64,000 bases of DNA, from positions 1 through 64,000 of the forward strand of contig CAJUFA010000014.1 of NCBI GenBank assembly GCA_910585725.1, written 5' to 3'. Within the stretch, counting starts at the first letter, position 1; each line of letters begins with the position of its first letter. This DNA comes from an uncultured Dorea sp. (GTDB taxonomy: Bacteria; Bacillota; Clostridia; Lachnospirales; Lachnospiraceae). This document shows positions 35,104-43,184 of the stretch, in pieces. A program made the translations under genes and the position numbers. The notes under the pieces are model-generated. The model did not search any database and was not told the DNA's origin. It saw only the letters and a list, made by a program, of their open reading frames with translations.

Positions 35104-35394
35104 ATGGCAGATAAGATACAGGTTAACCGACAAAATATAGAAAACGATGCCATGCAGATAGAAAGCGCGGCTTCCTATCTGATGAAAGTACCGTTGGATT
35201 CGCAGGATACAAGATCGACGATTCCGGCAAATGCAAACGGTAAGGAGGCATATGAAAGATCTCAGGAGAGAATTTCAGCTTTGGGGGATTTATTAGACCA
35301 AGAGGTGGAGAATATTAGAGAGCTCAATGAGGCGTTTGAGAAATTTGACGAGATGATGGGACTGCTTACAGGGAATGTAAGCAGAGGAATATAG
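35104..35394 (+). CDS. Small Esx-like secreted protein (TIGR04197/SACOL2603-like)
   Basis: A 96-residue helical protein beginning KIQVNRQNIENDAMQIESAA and ending NIRELNEAFEKFDEMM. The pattern resembles the TIGR04197 family, small T7SSb proteins encoded beside effectors and known in some systems as LXG-associated targeting partners. No W-x-G turn is seen; the turn is rich in Asn/Ala. It stands 59 bases after essC and 23 bases before the candidate effector, which suggests a chaperone or targeting partner for it. Confidence 0.75.
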   Translation: MADKIQVNRQNIENDAMQIESAASYLMKVPLDSQDTRSTIPANANGKEAYERSQERISALGDLLDQEVENIRELNEAFEKFDEMMGLLTGNVSRGI

Positions 35395-35417
35395 ATAAGG
35401 TAACGACAGGGCGGGGG

Positions 35418-36863
35418 GTGCGTCTTATACAAAGAAGTGATCATTTAAGTCCGGCAGATATAAAGAGGCAGTGTATGCGAGCGTCAAGCCGTATTGAAGA
35501 GGATCAGAGAGTTTTGGAAATTATCGGGAAAAGTATTGACTCGTTTGCAGGAGATCTTGAAATCAAGAGCGAGTCTTTTGAAGCCCTAAAACAGCAGCTT
35601 TCGGATTATCATATCATAATTGAAGCGATGCAGATTGCGAACGCTACGGATATGGCAGATTTTAAAGTCTTAGGCGGCGGTGTAGGCGATGAGATACTGG
35701 ATGGTGAGACGATATTCGCTCAGATGGAGAATTCGCTGAAAATGAAAGAAAGCTATCTGGCGAGTGAAGAGATATATCGGAGAAAGATGCAGACAGAGGA
35801 AAACGTACTTTTCTATATATATTATTGCTGGAAAGCCGGGCAATATGAAGCGCTGGCGAATAACAGCCAGAGACTTTATGAGGAGTGGCGGGAGAAAACA
35901 GAGAGATTCGATAGGATTGTCGCAGAAACTAATGGTTTATTTGCAGATAGTGAGGGCATACGCGTATTAATACAAAAAGGGCAGACAGAGATTGCAGGTG
36001 CATTCCGACAGGGAGTTTATATCTTTAACGGAGACGATCAATGGCGAAGGCAGATTATGAACGCAGGTATGCGTCTTGCTATGGGGTATGATGATAGAGG
36101 AGGAGATCAAAATGGTCCGTATACGCTTTGGCAAAGAGGTCTGGATTCTGACAGAAATTATATGAGAGAATTGATTCACAGTTATGAAGAATATGCTGAG
36201 TATTCCGATAAAGAAATTGAGGAGTTCCTTCAGAAACTAAATAGTGAAGGATGCGGATATGTTGCATTTGCCAATATTGTCGTAGATGAATACAGGAGAA
36301 AAGAAGAAGAGTTCAGACGGATATTCGGTTTTCCTCTTTTTCTTGAGAATGTGAATGGATATAACTATGTAGATTATAACCGTCTTATTATTGACCTCTA
36401 CTGTGCCAGTGACAATCATAAAGAAGTAAAAGTTATGTGGCGGGAATATGATATATATGATGAGAATGAGGATATTTCTTCCACCAACGGCAGGGGAACG
36501 ACGCCGGAAGACAGAATATACCGATTTGAAAGATATATGCGGGAGCATGATATATCGGTAAAGATTGAGAATATAGAATGTAAACAGGATGAGGTATATC
36601 AGAGATGCAAGGATGAGGAGAAGTCAGGAAACAGGGTGATTATCAGTACTTGTCCGGTAAGGTTGGAAGACAAAGAAGGAGAGCCGGTTCAGACGGACGG
36701 AGGACATGCAATGACGGTGACGGGATTAACAGACGACGGAAGAATCGAAGTGTCATCCTGGGGAGAAAAATACTATATTTCACCGGAGGATTCGGATTAT
36801 GCGGCTCCAGAGAAAAACCGCGCCGGAAATGCATATATTCGTATTCAGTCTGTTCAGTTTTAA
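35418..36863 (+). CDS. Candidate T7SS effector with C-terminal papain-like peptidase domain
   Basis: A 481-residue protein of unknown family. Residues 1-200 are helical, as in T7SS substrates. The C-terminal part carries EGCGYVAFAN with Cys279 in the position of a papain/C39-type nucleophile, GGHAMTVTG with His430, and VSSWGEKYY (Ser447-Trp-Gly) where papain-like enzymes have Asn-Ser-Trp-Gly. About 150 residues separate Cys and His. I infer a secreted peptidase or amidase toxin. The start is a GTG at 35418 with GGGCGG close by; no better start was found. Directly after a TIGR04197-like gene and before a membrane-anchored protein, as in effector cassettes. Confidence 0.7.
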   Translation: MRLIQRSDHLSPADIKRQCMRASSRIEEDQRVLEIIGKSIDSFAGDLEIKSESFEALKQQLSDYHIIIEAMQIANATDMADFKVLGGGVGDEILDGETIFAQMENSLKMKESYLASEEIYRRKMQTEENVLFYIYYCWKAGQYEALANNSQRLYEEWREKTERFDRIVAETNGLFADSEGIRVLIQKGQTEIAGAFRQGVYIFNGDDQWRRQIMNAGMRLAMGYDDRGGDQNGPYTLWQRGLDSDRNYMRELIHSYEEYAEYSDKEIEEFLQKLNSEGCGYVAFANIVVDEYRRKEEEFRRIFGFPLFLENVNGYNYVDYNRLIIDLYCASDNHKEVKVMWREYDIYDENEDISSTNGRGTTPEDRIYRFERYMREHDISVKIENIECKQDEVYQRCKDEEKSGNRVIISTCPVRLEDKEGEPVQTDGGHAMTVTGLTDDGRIEVSSWGEKYYISPEDSDYAAPEKNRAGNAYIRIQSVQF

Positions 36864-36884
36864 GTGGGAGAGGAAAATGATATA

Positions 36885-37745
36885 TTGAGAAAAGCAGTAT
36901 TTTTTACGTGCGGTATTATATCGTTTCTGATAGCGGCAGAAGGGTATTTGGTAATAAACAGTAGGATAGACGATGAGAATCGTCAGAATATCCGGGAGGA
37001 AGCGAAGATGAAGCAGGAATATCAAGAAGCGAGAGGAAAAGTAAGGGGATATCTTAGGGAGATTGGTATAGAAGCGCCGTCCATTGCAGAAGTAGAAGAG
37101 AATCCGTATATTTACCGTTATAATCATGAACTTGGAAAAGAAAAAGGATTATTGGACGAAGATCGTCTGAATCGTTACTATCTGAATCTGCAGGCGGTAT
37201 ACAGGGCGAATCTGGATGCATATCTGATGGAAATGTTGGATGTGGAAGACCTGGACGAGGAATTAGTGAATAGTAGTCTGGGATTTGTAAGTCGCAGGGC
37301 AGAAGATCAGAACCTGTATGAGAGGGAATCTACTATGGGACTTGCGCATATTTATCAGAGGAATAACCTGTATATCGAATATCTCAGTGAAGAACAGTTA
37401 AGTATTTTGAGACAGTCGTTAGAATCAGAAAAAGCGTTGGTAACGAATGAGATTAAAGATATGGTGAGGAATACCTTCAGGGAGGTTGTAAGGGTCCGTA
37501 ATTCCAGGGATTGGGAGGATAAAAGTGAATTTCTCTACCCGGAAGCCGAGGGGAAAAAACCAAAGATTCCGAACCATGCCTTGGTATTGGGAATTACGAA
37601 CGCCATGAAATACGATTCGTCGGGGAAACTGCTGCCTGACAGATACAGGAGAGAAAAATATGAGTATCTGGACAGGATTAAGAAAGAGAAAGAAAAAGAA
37701 TATTCTGAGATATTAGGAGCAGAAGTTTATATATTAATAGAATAG
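36885..37745 (+). CDS. Membrane-anchored protein of unknown function, candidate immunity or accessory protein
   Basis: I do not recognise this 286-residue protein. An N-terminal hydrophobic segment (AVFFTCGIISFLIAAEGYLVI) should anchor or export it, and the rest is charged and helical (EVEENPYIYRYNHELGKE, then a C-terminal Lys/Glu coil). The likely start is TTG at 36885, about 10 bases after GGGAGAGG; a GTG at 36864 begins right after the effector stop and has no SD. Its position after the effector and its anchored topology fit an immunity protein facing outwards or a secretion accessory, without proof. Confidence 0.6.
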   Translation: MRKAVFFTCGIISFLIAAEGYLVINSRIDDENRQNIREEAKMKQEYQEARGKVRGYLREIGIEAPSIAEVEENPYIYRYNHELGKEKGLLDEDRLNRYYLNLQAVYRANLDAYLMEMLDVEDLDEELVNSSLGFVSRRAEDQNLYERESTMGLAHIYQRNNLYIEYLSEEQLSILRQSLESEKALVTNEIKDMVRNTFREVVRVRNSRDWEDKSEFLYPEAEGKKPKIPNHALVLGITNAMKYDSSGKLLPDRYRREKYEYLDRIKKEKEKEYSEILGAEVYILIE

Positions 37746-37812
37746 GCAAGAAAAACAATATGTAAGATGCAATAAGCAGTCTTAGGACAGTTTGCCGGGG
37801 AGAGAAATAAGA

Positions 37813-38073
37813 ATGGAATCAAGAAAAGAGGAGATGAAGGCAGAAGAAGAATTGAGGAAGGGTAGACAGGTCTGCCGGGAGGAGGAGGAAGAAGACAGAG
37901 AGATGGGTGCATATCACCTGCGACTGGAATATATGTACGAACATTGTTCAGAGTATGACCAGGAGATACGCAGAATTCTGGAAGAGCAATGGGAGATGTT
38001 AAATAGTCTGAGATTAAGGAAAAAAGAATTTACAGATACCGTCTTATCAAGATATTTGTCTTGGCATATTTAA
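37813..38073 (+). CDS. Small charged coiled-coil protein of the T7SS locus
   Basis: An 86-residue protein, rich in Glu/Arg/Lys in its first 35 residues and helical throughout (YEHCSEYDQEIRRILEEQWEML). It has no signal or membrane span. The ATG at 37813 follows GGGGAGAG. Small helical proteins of the DUF3958 kind often accompany T7SSb effectors, and this may be one, but I see no diagnostic motif. The promoter of niaR overlaps its last codons. Confidence 0.55.
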   Translation: MESRKEEMKAEEELRKGRQVCREEEEEDREMGAYHLRLEYMYEHCSEYDQEIRRILEEQWEMLNSLRLRKKEFTDTVLSRYLSWHI

Positions 38074-38089
38074 TGTACAATGATATAAT
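38061..38089 (+). promoter_or_regulatory. Sigma-A promoter of niaR
   Basis: TTGGCA, a 17-base spacer and an extended -10 (TGATATAAT). The -35 lies inside the end of the preceding small gene. Confidence 0.75.
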
Positions 38090-38111
38090 ACTTTAAAGGG
38101 GAGGGAGGATT

Positions 38112-38627
38112 ATGGCTGGCCAGGACAGACGAGAGAGTATTATCGGTCAGATGCAAAAGAGCGAAGCTCCTTTATCCGGAACAAAACTGGCGTCGATGTT
38201 CCATGTGAGCCGTCAGGTAATTGTACAGGATATTGCGTTGATTCGCGCTTCGGGTTACGATATTATCTCCACGAACAGAGGGTATATTTTGAATACGGTA
38301 AAGTCGGCAAGAAGGGTATATAAAGTACAGCATACGGATGAACAATTGGAGGATGAGCTGTGTGCGATCGTGGATCTTGGAGGCTTTGTTAAAAACGTAA
38401 TGGTTAACCACAGAGTATATGGACGGATAGAGGTAGAATTGAATGTTGGTTCCAGACGGAGGGCGGCTGAATTTATGGACGACATCCGTAATGGAAAGTC
38501 CAGTCCTCTTAAGAATATTACTTCGGATTATCATTATCATACGGTGACTGCAGATAAAGAAGAGATTCTTGATCTAATAGAAGATATGCTGAGAGAGAAG
38601 GGATATCTGGTGGAAACAGGCTGCTGA
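38112..38627 (+). CDS. niaR: NiaR-type niacin-responsive repressor
   Basis: A 171-residue regulator with an N-terminal helix-turn-helix (ALIRASGYDIISTNRGYIL, HTH_11) and a C-terminal 3H domain. The conserved His residues of the 3H domain are seen in VQHTDEQL, VNHRVYG and DYHYHTV, where metal and nicotinic acid bind. In Firmicutes NiaR represses NAD synthesis and niacin uptake genes. None of those is in the window, so it acts at a distance. Confidence 0.9.
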   Translation: MAGQDRRESIIGQMQKSEAPLSGTKLASMFHVSRQVIVQDIALIRASGYDIISTNRGYILNTVKSARRVYKVQHTDEQLEDELCAIVDLGGFVKNVMVNHRVYGRIEVELNVGSRRRAAEFMDDIRNGKSSPLKNITSDYHYHTVTADKEEILDLIEDMLREKGYLVETGC

Positions 38628-38726
38628 TTTTGATTGATACGACGAAGCGTCGGGGAATCGGTAAATTAGCGATAATGGATAGTGTAATGCAGATAACAGT
38701 AGAGATACCAGAAAGGAGGAAGAGAT

Positions 38727-39353
38727 ATGGCAGAACACAAGATTATTACGATTGGCCGTCAGTTTGGAAGCGGGGGCCACGAGATTGGGAACATATTGGC
38801 AACCAGGCTTGATATCCCATTGTATGACAATAATCTGGTCAGGATGGCGGCGGAGAAGTTAGATATCAGAGAAGAAACAGCGCGGGCAGTTGACGAGACG
38901 ACGCTGAACGGTTTCTTGAGAGGGTATGTAATCTCGCCGATGGGATATAAGGATTCGATTCGTTCGGATGAATATAATAAGCCGTTGAATGAACAGTTAT
39001 ATGAGCTGCAGTCGGAGATCATTCGGAAATTATCGGAAAGGGGATCTTGCGTGATCGTAGGCAGATGTGCGGATTATATTCTTAAGGGCGCTTTGAATTG
39101 TATTGATGTTTTTATTTGCGCCGATATAGAGGACCGGATTAGAAGGATTGCGGCAAGATATGATCTTTCGGAAAAGAAGGCGGCGGACAGGATTAAAAGG
39201 ATCGATCGTGAGAGAAAGTACTATTATGAGTCTCATACGGGCCGCGAGTGGGGCAGTCCGTTATCACATCAGATTTTGCTTAATGTGAGCAGGCTTGGAG
39301 TGGACAGGGCTGCGGGTATGTTAGAGATGATATATCGTGGGAAGTTTTCTTAA
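38727..39353 (+). CDS. Cytidylate kinase-like family protein
   Basis: A 208-residue P-loop kinase-like protein. ITIGRQFGSGGHEIG replaces the canonical GxxGxGKS with a GSGGHE form, typical of this family. GRCADYIL, an Arg-rich lid (RIRRIAARYDLSEKKAADRI) and YYYESHTGREWG follow. The true substrate is unknown. It begins 99 bases after niaR with AAAGGAGG upstream and ends in an intrinsic terminator. Confidence 0.88.
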   Translation: MAEHKIITIGRQFGSGGHEIGNILATRLDIPLYDNNLVRMAAEKLDIREETARAVDETTLNGFLRGYVISPMGYKDSIRSDEYNKPLNEQLYELQSEIIRKLSERGSCVIVGRCADYILKGALNCIDVFICADIEDRIRRIAARYDLSEKKAADRIKRIDRERKYYYESHTGREWGSPLSHQILLNVSRLGVDRAAGMLEMIYRGKFS

Positions 39354-39403
39354 GACATCAATAAGATATGAACCGTACGGTGCGGAAGACATAAGAGGAT
39401 CGG

Positions 39404-39439
39404 GCAGGGTAGACCATAGGCGCTACCCTGCTGGTTTTA
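39404..39439 (+). terminator. Intrinsic terminator after the cytidylate-kinase-like gene
   Basis: Stem GCAGGGTAG / CTACCCTGC followed by TGGTTTTAT. Confidence 0.75.
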
Positions 39440-39491
39440 TATACCATAGTTTTTGTCTGCATATAAAAATGAAAGGGAAGTCGTATATATT

Positions 39492-40340
39492 ATGGATATG
39501 ATAAAAGAGATTCTTATGGATACCGGCATAGACAGTCTGAAGATGCTGCCGTATCTGTTTGCGGCATTTGTGTTGATCGAAGTTTTGGAACAGTATTCGG
39601 GCGCATGTACGGAGAAGATACTTTTGAAAGTGGGAAAGGCAGGTCCTGCGGCAGGAGCTTTGCTTGGGTGTATTCCTCAGTGTGGCTTTTCTGTTATAGC
39701 GGCGAATCTCTATGCCGGTGGGATTATATCGATGGGGACGCTCGTGTCGGTTTTCATAGCAACTTCTGACGAGGCTATTCTGATTATGATCGGGAATCCG
39801 AATGCTGCTGCAGAAGTGTGTTCATTACTTGCGGCAAAGATTGCGATCGCGGTAATAACGGGATATCTTGTAGATCTGTTATCGGCAAAGAAGATAACGG
39901 CGCTGGAGGGTAAGGGAAATCTGTGCAGAGAATGGGGCGGCCATAATGAAGAGAAAGGAATCGTACGGTCGGCATGGGATCATACAGCTAAGATATTCTT
40001 ATATCTCTTTTTATTTACAGGCGGGTTGAATCTTTGTGTAGAAGTGTTTGGAATAGAGCAATTGTCAGAGTTCTTATTAGGAGATACGCTGCTGCAGCCT
40101 TTGGTCGCTGCTGCAGTCGGGCTGATTCCGAATTGTGCGGCGTCTGTGATTCTGACACAGTTGTATCTTGAGGAGGCGATTTCTTTTGCTTCTGTCATCT
40201 CCGGTTTGTGTACAGGCGCTGGTATCGGACTTGTCGTACTATGGAAGGTGAATCAGGATAAGCGGGAGAACTTTAGAGTGATCGCCGTATTGTTTGCGGC
40301 AGCCGTGTCGGCGGGTATAATTTTGGAGATATTGGCATAA
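39492..40340 (+). CDS. Putative metal/metalloid efflux permease (manganese or arsenic type)
   Basis: A 282-residue membrane protein with about eight hydrophobic segments. The two halves carry related motifs, LGCIPQCGFSVIAANLY near residue 57 and VGLIPNCAASVILTQLY near 205, an inverted-repeat architecture with a Pro-x-Cys in each half. Firmicute homologues are named putative manganese transporters or arsenic efflux proteins. The paired cysteines suit metal or metalloid handling. The ATG at 39492 follows AAAGGGAAG. No metal riboswitch was seen upstream. Confidence 0.75.
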   Translation: MDMIKEILMDTGIDSLKMLPYLFAAFVLIEVLEQYSGACTEKILLKVGKAGPAAGALLGCIPQCGFSVIAANLYAGGIISMGTLVSVFIATSDEAILIMIGNPNAAAEVCSLLAAKIAIAVITGYLVDLLSAKKITALEGKGNLCREWGGHNEEKGIVRSAWDHTAKIFLYLFLFTGGLNLCVEVFGIEQLSEFLLGDTLLQPLVAAAVGLIPNCAASVILTQLYLEEAISFASVISGLCTGAGIGLVVLWKVNQDKRENFRVIAVLFAAAVSAGIILEILA

Positions 40341-40421
40341 AGAAAATTGTATAATGAAAATGGGGAAAAATAGAAAAAAGTATACTATATAGACACATTG
40401 TACAGGGTTTAAGAATTCTAA

Positions 40422-40449
40422 TTGCATTTTTGAAAGAATGTGTTATAAT
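40422..40449 (+). promoter_or_regulatory. Promoter of the DUF6465 gene
   Basis: TTGCAT, a 16-base spacer and TATAAT. A leader of about 85 bases follows, with a small CTCG/CGAG hairpin. Confidence 0.65.
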
Positions 40450-40540
40450 ATTCACGACTCGGTGACGAGGTTTAATCAGACAAAGCATGAGTTTTACTTC
40501 TGACTGGATAGAGCGCCAGAAGAAATGAGGAGGAATTAGG

Positions 40541-41131
40541 ATGGCTACAAAAAGAGCAACATCTGTAACTAAGAAAGCAGAGGCAGTGAATACTGCAAAA
40601 GAAACTGTCAAGGAGACACAGGCGACAGAAAAAGCGGCAAATAGCGCGGAAAAGACAGAAAAGGCGGAACCGGGGAAAGAACCGGCGGACGCTGCGACTC
40701 AGCCGGTTAAAGCATCTGTGGAAGAAAAAACTGCGGAAGTAGAAGTCAAAGCACCTGAGAAGAAGACATCGACAAAAACAACATCAGTAAAGAGACAATC
40801 TCCGGCGAAGAAAGAGACAGCCGCGAAAAAGGAAACAGTAGTGAAGAAAGAGACTGCAGTAAAGAAGGAAACGACGAAGAAGGCGCCCGTGAAGACAACA
40901 GCAAAGAAGGAAACAACGAAGAAAGAGATCAAGATAAATGCAATTGTCGAGGATCATGGGAGACAAATAGAAGAAAGTGCGATTGTTGCTAATGTCAAGA
41001 AAGCATGGAAAGCATCCGGTAAGAAGATTGGCGATATTAAGACAATAGAATTGTATATCAAGCCAGAAGAGAATGCTGTATATTATGTTGTGAACGGGAC
41101 GGATACAGGAGCGGTTGCATTATATGAGTAA
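40541..41131 (+). CDS. DUF6465 protein with histone H1-like N-terminus
   Basis: A 196-residue protein in two parts. Residues 1-125 are low-complexity Lys/Ala/Thr/Glu with repeated KKET units, like bacterial histone H1-type tails. Residues 126-196 form a compact alpha/beta domain of the DUF6465 kind (IVEDHGRQIEE, VKKAWKASGKKIGDI, VYYVVNGTDTGAV). DNA or RNA binding through the basic tail is plausible but unproven. Strong SD (GAGGAGGA-like), its own promoter and its own terminator suggest high expression. Confidence 0.82.
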   Translation: MATKRATSVTKKAEAVNTAKETVKETQATEKAANSAEKTEKAEPGKEPADAATQPVKASVEEKTAEVEVKAPEKKTSTKTTSVKRQSPAKKETAAKKETVVKKETAVKKETTKKAPVKTTAKKETTKKEIKINAIVEDHGRQIEESAIVANVKKAWKASGKKIGDIKTIELYIKPEENAVYYVVNGTDTGAVALYE

Positions 41132-41135
41132 GTCG

Positions 41136-41169
41136 AAAAAACTGCTGCACGATGTGCGGCAGTTTTTTT
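41136..41169 (+). terminator. Intrinsic terminator after the DUF6465 gene
   Basis: Stem AAAAACTGC-GCAC / GTGC-GCAGTTTTT with one mismatch and a T tract. Confidence 0.85.
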
Positions 41170-41188
41170 ACGGAACGAATATATCATA

Positions 41189-41217
41189 TTGTATTAAAAA
41201 GCCCATAATGATATAAT
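41189..41217 (+). promoter_or_regulatory. Promoter of the DUF4203-like gene
   Basis: TTGTAT, a 17-base spacer and extended -10 TGATATAAT. Confidence 0.65.
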
Positions 41218-41252
41218 CTATAAGTGACAGGAAATGATAAGGAGAAGATATT

Positions 41253-42155
41253 ATGGAAATGGCATGGAGTGTGGAGGATAACATATTGCGAGGCATGGAC
41301 GGACCGACAAGCGTGTTCCTGGCGGGGTCTTTTCAGGCGGCAGTTATAAGTTTTGCCGTGATCATTGCGGTTGGCGTGGTTATCTGCCTTTTCGGACTGA
41401 AATTAGTTAGAATCTTGTCAGCGCTCATAGGATTAGCCGCGGGTGTTTGTATTGGAATAGCAATAGCGTCTGTTCTTAAATTCACCGGCATGCAGACTCT
41501 CATAGCAAGTTTGGTTTGTGCATTGGTATTGGCCGTGCTGTGCGCCGTGATTCGTAAGTTCGGGATCTTTGTGTTAACTCTTATCAGTACGATGGGGATT
41601 GTATCTTCACTTCTTTGGCCGCGTACATGGATATTGGCGGGAGTATGCGCTGCGGTGTCATTGATTATGTCGGTGTTGTCAATACTTAAGACAGAGGCGG
41701 TTGTTACTGTTGTTACAGGGATATCCGGAGGATTGTCTGCAGGGATGTCTATAGCCGCGCTGATTGGCCTTAATGAGAAGAACTGGTGGATTGGGTACGT
41801 GATCAGCGCGGCGCTGGCGCTTATAGGTATCTGGTTCCAGTTTATGATGCAGTCGAGAAAGATCGGAAAGAAAGAAAAAGTATATTCGAGACAGGTACGG
41901 GAGGAGGTGTCAATGGAATCTGAGGTAGAACGGGCCAGATTGATCCTGGAGGACGACGAAGAGGATGGAGAGGGCGAAGACGACAGCGATATCGTCATAG
42001 GTTCCGGTAAAAAGAATAAAGAACGAAAGAATAAGAAGAATCGCAGAGATCAAAAAGAAAAAGGTAAAAAAGACGGCAAAAAGATAAAAAAGGATAGAGG
42101 CAGTTCGGAAGATCAGGAGGATGACGACATTACTTTCATAAACGAAGAACTATGA
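41253..42155 (+). CDS. Multi-span membrane protein, DUF4203/TMEM198-like
   Basis: A 300-residue protein. After a short N-terminus come about seven hydrophobic segments up to residue 205, with repeated small-residue patterns (LSALIGLAAGVCIGIAIA, VTGISGGLSAGMSIA) like those of DUF4203/TMEM198 proteins. The C-terminal 95 residues are an extremely charged cytosolic tail with Glu/Asp blocks then Lys blocks. The function is not known. Own promoter, SD AAGGAGAAG. Confidence 0.72.
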   Translation: MEMAWSVEDNILRGMDGPTSVFLAGSFQAAVISFAVIIAVGVVICLFGLKLVRILSALIGLAAGVCIGIAIASVLKFTGMQTLIASLVCALVLAVLCAVIRKFGIFVLTLISTMGIVSSLLWPRTWILAGVCAAVSLIMSVLSILKTEAVVTVVTGISGGLSAGMSIAALIGLNEKNWWIGYVISAALALIGIWFQFMMQSRKIGKKEKVYSRQVREEVSMESEVERARLILEDDEEDGEGEDDSDIVIGSGKKNKERKNKKNRRDQKEKGKKDGKKIKKDRGSSEDQEDDDITFINEEL

Positions 42156-42163
42156 AGGAATGA

Positions 42164-42201
42164 CCAATTTTGCCCAGATCTAGACGGTTGGTTGTTTTTT
42201 T
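42164..42201 (+). terminator. Probable terminator after the DUF4203-like gene
   Basis: GACCAA pairs with TTGGTT around a long loop, followed by seven T. A moderate candidate. Confidence 0.5.
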
Positions 42202-42296
42202 GATCAGATGTGATATAATACCATTATGACACTGGCATACTATTTTATGATTGAAGAAAGGGTATGTTGAAAAAAGAAAGCGAAGGAGGCCCTGGT

Positions 42297-43130
42297 ATGA
42301 AGATAGATATGCATTGCCATGTAAAAGAGGGCTCTATTGACAGTAAAGTAAGTTTGGATGAATACATTACAAAACTGAAAGAGCATGGATTTGAAGGAAT
42401 GTTGATTACGGATCATGATACTTATAAGGGATACCGTCATTGGAAGTATCATATGAAAGGAAAGGTGCATGAAGATTTTGTAGTGTTAAAAGGAATTGAA
42501 TATGATACCCGGGATGCGGGACATATTATCTGTATTATGCCTGAAGGCGTTAAGATGCGCCTGTTAGAGATGCGCGGTATGTCGGTCAGCGTACTAATTG
42601 ATTTCGTACACCGGCATGGGGGAATACTCGGGCCGGCGCATCCTTGCGGGGAGAAGTATCTGAGCTTTACGAACACGAAGAGATTCTACAAATCGCCGGA
42701 GATTATTAAGAGATTCGATTTTTTTGAAGTGTTTAACGCCTGTGAGCCGGAGGAATCGAATAGGGGAGCGATGAAGCTTGCCATGAAGTATAAGAAACCT
42801 GGAATCGGCGGAAGCGACGCGCATAGGCTTGACTGTGTATCGATGGCATATACAGAACTTCCGGAACGGGTGACCTGTGAGACAGAGTTGATATCATTGA
42901 TCCGCAGTAAAGCGCCGATCGGAGTCGGCGGTACGATCTACGGCAAGACGACGAAGGATAAGATAGGAAAGGCGAATAAGCTGTTGGTATATTCTTTCTG
43001 GTTTTATAATAAAGGCGGCGAGCTGTTAAAGAGACGTAAGAGAAAAGAGAAGGGGCAGATTGAGAATCCGATTGATCCGATTGATCCGATTGAGATACCT
43101 TACCTGAAACTTCGGGGGCAAAAGATGTAG
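42297..43130 (+). CDS. PHP-domain metal-dependent phosphoesterase
   Basis: A 277-residue protein. PHP metal ligands are visible: DMHCHVKEG at the N-terminus, ITDHDTYKG near residue 39, GPAHPCGE near residue 114 and GSDAH near residue 178. These enzymes hydrolyse phosphoesters of nucleotides or sugars. The C-terminal tail holds a Pro-Ile-Asp tandem repeat encoded by nine-base units. The ATG at 42297 follows GGAGG; a promoter with extended TGATATAAT lies at 42214-42219. Confidence 0.85.
   Translation: MKIDMHCHVKEGSIDSKVSLDEYITKLKEHGFEGMLITDHDTYKGYRHWKYHMKGKVHEDFVVLKGIEYDTRDAGHIICIMPEGVKMRLLEMRGMSVSVLIDFVHRHGGILGPAHPCGEKYLSFTNTKRFYKSPEIIKRFDFFEVFNACEPEESNRGAMKLAMKYKKPGIGGSDAHRLDCVSMAYTELPERVTCETELISLIRSKAPIGVGGTIYGKTTKDKIGKANKLLVYSFWFYNKGGELLKRRKRKEKGQIENPIDPIDPIEIPYLKLRGQKM
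43068..43094 (+). repeat. Nine-base tandem repeat inside the PHP gene
   Basis: CCGATTGAT is repeated three times (the last copy ends in G), coding Pro-Ile-Asp units near the C-terminus of the PHP protein. Confidence 0.85.
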
Positions 43131-43134
43131 TTGA

Positions 43135-43183
43135 AAAAAACAGGAATGTTGGAAAATCATTTTTCGGCAATCCTGTTTTTTAT
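43135..43183 (+). terminator. Terminator after the PHP gene
   Basis: AAAAACAGGA pairs with TCCTGTTTTT, with partial pairing inside, and ends in a T run. Confidence 0.7.
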
Positions 43184-43184
43184 T

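Noticed and set aside
38574..38726. Small ORFs between niaR and the cytidylate-kinase-like gene
   Set aside because: No ribosome site or family pattern; they overlap the neighbours in other frames.
39354..39491. Manganese (yybP-ykoY) riboswitch before the metal permease
   Set aside because: The conserved core of that riboswitch was not seen; only a terminator and a short gap are present.
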